From the NCBI GenBank assembly GCA_015494375.1, contig WGBL01000282.1:1-5380 (forward strand): DNA of 5,380 bases, written 5' to 3'. The stretch's first letter is position 1; each line of letters opens with the position of its first letter. Position numbers and translations under genes: made by a program. Below are positions 1 through 5,380 of this stretch, piece after piece. The notes beneath the pieces are model-generated. The model saw nothing but the letters and a program-made list of their open reading frames with translations, was not told where the DNA came from and did not search any database. Origin of the DNA: Hyphomicrobiales bacterium. Lineage in GTDB: Bacteria; Pseudomonadota; Alphaproteobacteria; Rhizobiales; S144-23.

Positions 1-728
<728 letters not shown>

Positions 729-754
<26 letters not shown>

Positions 755-1946
755 GGAGCCGGGCAGCGGTGGCGGCAGGGTCGGTTTTTCCCGCCGAGGC
801 GGCTGAGGCCTGGGCGGTACCGGTAGCGCCGGTGGCATTTGTGGCGCCAGTAGGCTCGGTGGCGCCGGTGCCGTTGGCAGTATCGCCGGCATCCGAGGCA
901 AGGGGCGGGGCAGCGGTGCGACGGCGCTGCCATTGCGAGAGGAGGACCGCGCCAAGCACGAGCCCCGCGCCGAGGAATTGGTGCCCGGCTAGGCGCTCGC
1001 CGAGCAAGGCAAAGCCGAGCGCCATCGTAAAGACGGGCTCGAGGTTCATGATCATGGCCGTGGGCGAGGCGCCAATGCGCGCCAGCCCCAAGTACATGAG
1101 GAGAAAGGCGAGCGAGTAGCTGGCGATCGCCGCAGCCATCCCTGGAAAAGGTGCATCGCCTGGCCAGACCATGGGCGGCGCGCCCGTGGCTGCCACCAGG
1201 CCGAGCGTGACAAAGAGGCCAGTGATCGACATGTGATAGGTGGTCACCACCGGATCGCGCTCGGGCACCAGGCGCTCATTCCAGAGAAAGGTGATCGCAA
1301 AACAGAGCGCAGCCGTGCTGGCGAGCCCAAGGCCGCGCAGATCAAAGCCCGCGCCGCCAATGTCAAGCGCCAGCGCAAGGCCCAGGAATGCCACAACCAG
1401 GCAGGCGCACTGGGCCCAGCCCGGCGGGCGGCGATCGAGCAGGCTCGCGCCGAGGGCCGTGAAAATGGGGAAAGTGTAGAGCGCCAGAATCGCCAGGCTG
1501 ATGGCGATGAACTGGAATGAAAACAGCAGCGCCAGCATGCCACAGACATAGACGAGGCCACTGCCAAGCCCGCCCTTGAGGTCGCCGATGGCCAGTTGCC
1601 GCCGCTTGCCGATAAGCGGAAATAGCGCAAGGCAGGCGAGGATATAGACGGCAAAGCGCACGATCACCAGAGCCGTCACGGTGCCGCCCGCCGCATAGTA
1701 GAATCCTTGCGCGACATTGTTCACGCTGAGGAAGAAGGCGGTGCCGAGGGCCATTGCGGCGCCCACGGCCTCGGCCCTCGGAGTGGCAGCGGCTCTTGGG
1801 GCGGCGTCAACTCTTGAGCTGGCAGCGGTTCCTGGGACGGCGTCGGCTCTTGGAGTGGCGTCGCTCCGGGGGATCGCGTCGTTTTGGGAGACGGCGTCGC
1901 CCTGGGAGATAGCCTTGCTCTGGGCGGGCTCATATGGCGCGGTCAT
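729..1946 (-). CDS. EamA/DMT-superfamily permease with repetitive N- and C-terminal tails
   Basis: This is probably an inner-membrane exporter or permease of the drug/metabolite transporter superfamily; the substrate is unknown. Of 405 residues, about 62-339 form ten hydrophobic helices arranged as two EamA repeats. The second repeat ends with the typical NLEPVFTMALGFALLGERL stretch (301-319, E303 P304, GER 316-318). The first has the matching TFPIFTALGASLLDRR (158-173), with DRR in place of the usual GER. Residues 1-61 form a low-complexity Ala/Asp/Pro/Arg/Gln extension of hexapeptide repeats, and 340-405 form a Thr/Gly/Ala-rich tail ending in Arg/Pro; most family members lack both. ATG at 1944-1946 is preferred because a GAAGG-like site lies 7 nt upstream. 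Met65 at 1752-1754 would give a family-length 341-residue protein but has no good ribosome binding site. The 3' end overlaps the converging ABC gene by 26 bp. The family call is firm; the start is less so. Confidence 0.9.
816..869 (-). repeat. 9-bp repeat encoding the Thr-Gly-Ala tail of the EamA permease
   Basis: Six imperfect 9-bp units encode residues 360-377 of the permease, a run of Thr-Gly-Ala-like triplets (TGA, TEP, TGA, TNA, TGA, TGT). On the plus strand it appears as recurring gtggcgccg-like units. The unit is a multiple of three, so copy changes would keep the frame. The tail follows the last membrane helix and is probably disordered. Confidence 0.65.
1773..1916 (-). repeat. 18-bp tandem repeat (8 units) in the 5' end of the EamA permease gene
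   Basis: Eight consecutive degenerate 18-bp units encode residues 11-58 as hexapeptides of pattern [D/A]-A-x-[P/S]-x-x: KAISQG, DAVSQN, DAIPRS, DATPRA, DAVPGT, AASSRV, DAAPRA, AATPRA. A ninth, weaker unit (EAVGAA) runs into the first membrane helix. On the plus strand nearly every unit begins with gcg or gca followed by tcg or gcg, and has a G-rich second half. Unit boundaries stay in register throughout without indels, so the frame is preserved. This is a minisatellite-like array whose copy number could vary between strains. Confidence 0.85.
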
Positions 1947-1953
1947 GGCAGGG

Positions 1954-1958
1954 CCTTC
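1954..1958 (-). promoter_or_regulatory. Putative ribosome binding site of the EamA permease
   Basis: Read on the minus strand this is GAAGG, separated by 7 nt from the ATG at 1944-1946. It is modest, but better than anything ahead of the alternative Met65 codon, and it is the main reason for choosing the longer start that includes the hexapeptide repeats. Confidence 0.45.
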
Positions 1959-2086
1959 ATTCCGAGGGCGGAGAAGCGCAATTCCTAAGGCACCCCAATA
2001 GCACGACCCATAAGCACCTCATAAGGATGAAGGAGCAAGCAATAAACGCTCGCAAGCAAAGCGGCAACCAGCCTGCACCCACCCCG

Positions 2087-2128
2087 CAGCAACGACCCGA
2101 TTCCCATCTCAGCGCACAGCAACGGCCC
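2087..2128. repeat. Short direct repeat pair, 12 bp, 30 bp apart
   Basis: CAGCAACGACCC at 2087-2098 recurs as CAGCAACGGCCC at 2117-2128 with one mismatch. It lies in the non-coding divergent region. It could be a remnant of local duplication or a pair of protein binding sites; nothing decides between these. Confidence 0.4.
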
Positions 2129-2135
2129 AAAGCCC

Positions 2136-2178
2136 GTCCGATGGCGAACGGCCAATAGCGGTCCGGTGGCAAACAGCC
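2136..2178. repeat. Imperfect direct repeat pair, 18 bp, 25 bp apart
   Basis: The copies GTCCGATGGCGAACGGCC (2136-2153) and GTCCGGTGGCAAACAGCC (2161-2178) match at 15 of 18 positions, and all three differences are A/G transitions. It is the longest repeat in the divergent intergenic region. Its role is unknown; an operator pair is possible. Confidence 0.5.
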
Positions 2179-2301
2179 GTGCCCAATGCGGCTTGTTGCC
2201 TGGTTGAGCGCGTCAGGGGCTTGGCGTATATCCGGCCCAGACCGGCAGCGGGGCAAGAGGCAAGATGCGGCATTCCCTAATCCATTTCGAGTGTCTATTT
2301 C

Positions 2302-2348
2302 GACAAGCGACGTCGAGGGTCGGCTTTCCGCCGGATGCCCCGCTTGTC
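2302..2348. repeat. Inverted repeat with 8-bp arms
   Basis: GACAAGCG at 2302-2309 is the exact reverse complement of CGCTTGTC at 2341-2348, leaving 31 bp between the arms. The left arm runs into the palindrome CGACGTCG (2308-2315). No T-run follows the right arm, so it is not a typical terminator. An 8-bp match with a long loop could arise by chance. Confidence 0.3.
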
Positions 2349-2357
2349 CAATTGTCC
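2344..2357. repeat. TTGTCC direct repeat, 8-bp period
   Basis: TTGTCC occurs at 2344-2349 and again at 2352-2357, separated by AA; the junction forms the palindrome CAATTG (2349-2354). It overlaps the right arm of the inverted repeat and lies about 190 bp before the large gene. It could be a regulator half-site pair, but it is short. Confidence 0.25.
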
Positions 2358-2365
2358 GTTAAGTC

Positions 2366-2386
2366 GCGTCCCTATTGCGTCCCTAT
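2366..2386. repeat. Perfect 10-bp direct repeat, 11-bp period
   Basis: GCGTCCCTAT occurs at 2366-2375 and 2377-2386 with a single T between, so the spacing is about one helical turn. It lies about 160-180 bp upstream of the large gene. Two tandem binding sites on one DNA face, or a simple slippage duplication, would both fit. Confidence 0.5.
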
Positions 2387-2455
2387 CATGCCATCGTGTC
2401 GCCCGCGGTTGGGGAATGCGCCACGGCGGCACCGCGCAGCACCGCCGGTTCGCAC

Positions 2456-2484
2456 TTGGGTTCGGCAAGATGCGGCCATAGATT
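2456..2484 (+). promoter_or_regulatory. Weak sigma-70-like promoter candidate for the large membrane-protein gene
   Basis: TTGGGT at 2456-2461 and TAGATT at 2479-2484 are separated by 17 bp, the ideal spacing. They match the consensus hexamers at only 3 of 6 and 4 of 6 positions. Transcription would start near 2491 and give a leader of about 57 nt. This is pattern matching only, and chance is a serious alternative. Confidence 0.2.
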
Positions 2485-2511
2485 TGCCATAACCTCGCGA
2501 ATCGGGTGCGG

Positions 2512-2531
2512 GATCGCGAGCGATCGCGAGC
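2512..2531. repeat. Perfect 10-bp tandem duplication just upstream of the large gene
   Basis: GATCGCGAGC is present twice head to tail (2512-2521, 2522-2531), directly before the AAAGG ribosome binding site. The junction contains the palindrome GCGATCGC (2520-2527). A second 10-bp duplication, GAATTCGACC/GAATTCGCCC (2550-2569), begins at the last base of the start codon. Confidence 0.6.
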
Positions 2532-2532
2532 G

Positions 2533-2537
2533 AAAGG
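2533..2537 (+). promoter_or_regulatory. Putative ribosome binding site of the large membrane-protein gene
   Basis: AAAGG, within GAAAGG, lies 10 nt before the ATG at 2548. The spacing is slightly long but acceptable. It supports this ATG over the in-frame GTG at 2506, the only other common start codon I noticed between the upstream stop (TAG at 2479-2481) and 2548. Confidence 0.45.
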
Positions 2538-2547
2538 TTGTCAAGCG

Positions 2548-5380
2548 ATGAATTCGACCGAATTCGCCCACCGTGAGCGGCGGAATGAGCAGCCAAAGGC
2601 GCGGGCGCGAGATCGTGCACAAGCAACAGAAAACCGGGCAGAAAAGGTGCGGGCAACAGCGCCGGATTGTACGCAAAACCTGGGCGCAGGCGGGCGGCGC
2701 TGCACCTGCACGCTCGCGGCGTGGCTGAGCCTCGTTGCCTTACTGATTGCCGGTCTCAATTACCTGACGATCGGCGCCTCGCCACTGGCGGCGCAAGAAG
2801 GCGGCAAGAGCATCTTGAGCGCATCCAGTCTCGATCGGCTGATGGCCTGGCTCAACAGCCAGCAAGGCGCCCGAACCGTTTTCATCCTCGCCCTTGGGCT
2901 GGTGATCTTCCTCGCCTTCCAGCGTTTTCGCCGCACCGAGAACTACCGACACCTGAGCCGGGCCTTGACGAGTGAGGTCCTGAGCAACTGGCGGCTCGTG
3001 CTTTTGGGGCTCACGAGCGTTGTGCTTTCACTCGCATCGGGCTGGACCACCTGGGACGGGATGACCAACTTCACCCAGAACCCCGTCCTGAGCTTTCTCA
3101 TCACCTTCGGCATTCAAGGCGTCATGCTGATCGCCGCCTGGCTTATCGGCGAGACCTTTGCGCAAAGCTTTGCCGGCACCGGCACCAAGCCTGCGGCCAG
3201 CATCATCTGGGCCCTTTTCCTCGTCGCCGGCATTGTCGTGATCGCCATTGTTGCGGCTATCCTCTGGGGCGGCCAGGACACCGCCTTTTATCGCTGGCTG
3301 GCGGGGCTGGCCGAGAGTTGGGCCAACCTCGTGGGTGGCGGCGTTTTGGCGCTCTTGTTGCTCGCGGCCATCATCTATGCGGTCTCGAGTCACGAGATCA
3401 TCGGCCCCTATATTCGCGGCGCCAAGGTGATCCTGCGCAACCTGCCGCTGTGGATCATGTTCTTGTCGTGCATGGCGGTCTCGGTTTTCTTCTCATTCGA
3501 TTCGCTGTTCTCGACCATCTTCCCTGAAGACGAGCGCCGCCGCGCGGCCGAGCTCAGAATCCAGAACAGGGTCTCGGGCGTCATGTCCGACGTCCTTGCG
3601 CGGCTCGGGCAGCGTCGCGCCGAGGCGCGCGAGGCGCTTTTCCGCTCTGCCGCCTGGCGGGATTTCGATCGCGATCTGACGCGCCTTGTGACAATCGCGA
3701 CCGCTGCCCCTGAAGCCTTGCAAAAGCTCAAGCTCTCAAAGGTTGCGGCCAAGAGCGCGGCCGAGGAGGCCGAGCGCAAGATCATCTCGCGTGCCGAGAT
3801 CGACCGCGACACACTGGCTGCCGAAAAGGCACGCCTTTCTGAAGAGCTCGCACAATTGCGCACCGCGCGCCGGCCCCTTGAGGAGCGTCTCGGCAAGCTC
3901 AAACAGGACCTGAGCGCAATCGAGGACAAGATCCTTGCCGCTCTCGCCGAGGCCAAGGGCGAGGCCCAGGGCGTGCGTGGTACGGGCCGGGCGGGGCGCG
4001 GGCCGATCTATCGCGAGAAGATGAAGCTTGTGGCCAATCTGCGGCTCGATGCCGAAGAGCTCAAGGGCAGGATGGCGCGTCTAAGCCGCGAGCTTGGCGC
4101 CATGAGCGATCGACAAACGGCGATCGAGAAGCGGCTCGCCGCGATCAGTGAGCGGCTGGCAGCGCTCGAGGTGGCCAGGAAGGCGGCCGAGAAGCGGTTG
4201 GCGGTGCTCGAGTCAAGCCGGCTCGGCGATCTTGCTGCCAATCTCGATGCGGCGGGCGGTATCGAGACGCTCGAGGAGATTCGCATCGCTTTTCGCAGAG
4301 AGCCCAAGCGCGCCGATTTCGACCGCATCCAGAAGCTTTGCGGCTCTCTGCTCGCCACTGTGCGCACGATCCCCGAGCTCGCACAGAAGGCTGAGGGGAT
4401 CGACTGCGAGCCCGAAGCCGCCAGTGAGGCGGCGGCGCGGGTCTTTGCGCTCGATGACGCGATCGCCGCTTTTGCCGCCAATTGCACCAAGACCGACAAA
4501 CTCATCCACGCCAATGCCGACGCCACGCTCGACTTTGCCCGCGGTTGCATCCAGTCGTCGGGGCTTGCTGGCAATGACACCGCCGAGTTTCGCGATCGGA
4601 TCAACCGGCTGGCGCTTGCGCGCGATGACAAGGCGCATCGCTTTGTCGTCACCGTCAATGCCTTCCAGGATGGCAACCGCCTCGCCTACCTGGCGCTCGC
4701 CATTGCCCTTGCGATCGACGGGCTCGTCTTCATGTCCGGGCTCTTTGGCGCCAATGTCATCCGCTCGCCCCTTGCCGACGCCCCCATCAGCGCCGACCGC
4801 ACGGCGAGCCAGCTCGAGACGACGGTCAACAATGCGCTTGGGCCAGAAGGCGCCTATCGCTATGCCTCGGCGCGCCTTGTGCTCGATGCCATTCACCGCA
4901 CAAGCGACAGGGAGGGCTTTGCGGGCGAAGTCAGCTTGCTGAATGTCGCACCTGCCGATGCGGCGCGCATTCGCAATGTGCTCAGTGCGGGCGCGACCTT
5001 AAACCTCGTCAAGATCGATCCCGAAAGACCCGATCACTATCTCATCCGCTCGGAGTTTTTCGAGTATCTCAATCTCGTTTGCGAGCGCCAGCTCCAGCGC
5101 GATCCCGAGCTTCGGGAGAAGGTCGGCGCCGAAGGCCGTGCGCTCGAGAGCGAGCGGCTCCGCAAACGCGCAAGCGAAGAAGAGATTGCTCACCTCGTCA
5201 AACTTCTCGAAGCGGCCGCCGAGCCTTATCTGCAAGCTAGTGCAGACGTCGTGCTGCGGCTGATGAAGCCCTATTCGGGTAAGGGCCCCTATTCGAACAT
5301 TATCGATCTGAATGAGCGGATGAAAAAGCTTCGCGACGTGGCACTGCAAGCATTCGAAGGCGTATTTGCGAGCAAGGGGC
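2548..5380 (+). CDS. Large multi-spanning membrane protein with coiled-coil hairpin, family not recognised (3' truncated)
   Basis: I do not recognise this family. The frame is open for 944 codons and leaves the right edge without a stop. Residues 1-54 are Arg-rich and hydrophilic. Hydrophobic helices lie near 56-75, 110-125, 149-166, 180-200, 217-240, 262-279 and 299-320, the last holding VFFSFDSLFSTIFP (312-325). Residues 395-470 and 489-557 are rich in Ala, Glu, Lys, Arg and Leu with heptad-like spacing (for example EKARLSEELAQLR). They are separated by a Gly/Arg stretch, VRGTGRAGRG (476-485), which suggests a helical hairpin. Residues 558-710 contain cysteines 598, 620, 646 and 667. Another membrane helix lies at about 712-735 (LAIDGLVFMSGLFG), followed by a charged C-terminal domain (740 on) with a helical stretch near 845-890. 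I see no Walker, HAMP, kinase or protease motif. Positive-inside reasoning puts the 325-710 loop in the periplasm, but weakly. Codon use matches the neighbours after the first 50 or so codons. ATG 2548 is the first in-frame ATG after a stop at 2479 and has an AAAGG upstream. That it is a real gene is very likely; its function is unknown. Confidence 0.9.
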   Translation, partial: MNSTEFAHRERRNEQPKARARDRAQATENRAEKVRATAPDCTQNLGAGGRRCTCTLAAWLSLVALLIAGLNYLTIGASPLAAQEGGKSILSASSLDRLMAWLNSQQGARTVFILALGLVIFLAFQRFRRTENYRHLSRALTSEVLSNWRLVLLGLTSVVLSLASGWTTWDGMTNFTQNPVLSFLITFGIQGVMLIAAWLIGETFAQSFAGTGTKPAASIIWALFLVAGIVVIAIVAAILWGGQDTAFYRWLAGLAESWANLVGGGVLALLLLAAIIYAVSSHEIIGPYIRGAKVILRNLPLWIMFLSCMAVSVFFSFDSLFSTIFPEDERRRAAELRIQNRVSGVMSDVLARLGQRRAEAREALFRSAAWRDFDRDLTRLVTIATAAPEALQKLKLSKVAAKSAAEEAERKIISRAEIDRDTLAAEKARLSEELAQLRTARRPLEERLGKLKQDLSAIEDKILAALAEAKGEAQGVRGTGRAGRGPIYREKMKLVANLRLDAEELKGRMARLSRELGAMSDRQTAIEKRLAAISERLAALEVARKAAEKRLAVLESSRLGDLAANLDAAGGIETLEEIRIAFRREPKRADFDRIQKLCGSLLATVRTIPELAQKAEGIDCEPEAASEAAARVFALDDAIAAFAANCTKTDKLIHANADATLDFARGCIQSSGLAGNDTAEFRDRINRLALARDDKAHRFVVTVNAFQDGNRLAYLALAIALAIDGLVFMSGLFGANVIRSPLADAPISADRTASQLETTVNNALGPEGAYRYASARLVLDAIHRTSDREGFAGEVSLLNVAPADAARIRNVLSAGATLNLVKIDPERPDHYLIRSEFFEYLNLVCERQLQRDPELREKVGAEGRALESERLRKRASEEEIAHLVKLLEAAAEPYLQASADVVLRLMKPYSGKGPYSNIIDLNERMKKLRDVALQAFEGVFASKG

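Larger units (their letters stand above)
1947..2547. other. Divergent intergenic region (601 bp) without a convincing gene
   Basis: This lies between the outward-facing permease gene (minus) and the large membrane-protein gene (plus), so it must hold the control signals for both unless one is transcribed from elsewhere. Short open frames occur on both strands, but their translations are Arg/Cys/Pro-rich, show no family motifs, and do not share the strong third-position GC of the flanking genes. The stretch from about 1980 to 2110 is visibly richer in A than its surroundings. It contains several pairs of short direct repeats, given separately. I found no tRNA, riboswitch or rho-independent terminator by eye. 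Confidence 0.7.

Noticed and set aside
758..803. Possible terminator near the T-run at 785-789
   Set aside because: The weak GCCG/CGGC stem at 758-776 is 8 nt from the T-run. The better hairpin (791-802) lies after the T-run on the plus strand and is followed by A's on the minus strand, so neither orientation works.
1934..2158. 74-codon plus-strand frame antisense to the permease start
   Set aside because: Gln/Pro/Arg-rich translation with no recognisable domain; it overlaps the permease start on the other strand, and its short repeats explain the apparent pattern.
1957..2256. 99-codon minus-strand frame in the intergenic region
   Set aside because: Cys/Arg/Trp-rich translation typical of non-coding GC-rich DNA; no motif and no convincing ribosome binding site.
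2265..2492. 75-codon plus-strand frame preceded by an AGAGG-like site
   Set aside because: The spacer to the ATG is only 4 nt, third-position GC is clearly lower than in neighbouring genes, the product is Arg/Pro-rich without motifs, and it covers the repeat cluster.
3408..3956. 182-codon minus-strand frame, Ser/Arg-rich
   Set aside because: Antisense shadow of helix 7 and the start of the coiled coil of the large gene.
4008..4896. Long minus-strand frames of 222 and 227 codons
   Set aside because: Both are antisense shadows of the large plus-strand gene, caused by high third-position GC; the plus frame has membrane helices and coiled-coil patterning that these lack.
2548..5380. Assignment of the large protein to the Zorya ZorA or MscK type
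   Set aside because: There are too many N-terminal helices and a return helix at about 712-735, no visible MotA/TolQ-like or MscS-like core, and no defence-type partner genes in the window.

Overview
The window looks like chromosomal DNA from a GC-rich proteobacterium, most likely an alphaproteobacterium. That guess rests on strong G/C preference at third codon positions, an Opp/Dpp-type ABC ATPase and an EamA-type exporter. It is inference from style, not from a marker gene. No RNA gene, insertion sequence, CRISPR array or phage gene is visible.

Layout: (1) Positions 1-754, plus strand: the 3' part of a peptide-type ABC transporter ATPase with all nucleotide-binding motifs intact and its N-terminus outside the window. 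(2) Positions 729-1946, minus strand: a ten-helix EamA/DMT-family permease of 405 residues. Its membrane core has normal length, but it carries a 60-residue N-terminal extension built from an 18-bp tandem repeat and a Thr/Gly/Ala-rich C-terminal tail built from a 9-bp repeat. It converges on the ABC gene and the two coding ends overlap by 26 bp. (3) Positions 1947-2547: a 601-bp divergent intergenic region with no convincing gene and many short direct repeats. (4) Positions 2548 to the right edge, plus strand: one uninterrupted reading frame of at least 944 codons, still open at the edge. It is the largest gene here, and I do not recognise its family.

The large protein is the item most worth following. 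It has an Arg-rich N-terminus, about seven predicted membrane helices, a long charged helical region that looks like a coiled-coil hairpin, a further 150 residues holding four cysteines, an eighth membrane helix, and a charged C-terminal domain cut by the window. The simplest reading is a membrane-anchored coiled-coil hairpin projecting from one face of the inner membrane.

The three genes do not form one operon. The ABC gene and the permease converge, and the permease and the large gene diverge from the shared intergenic region. There is no clear functional link between the transport genes and the large membrane protein, and nothing in the window proves a multi-gene system.
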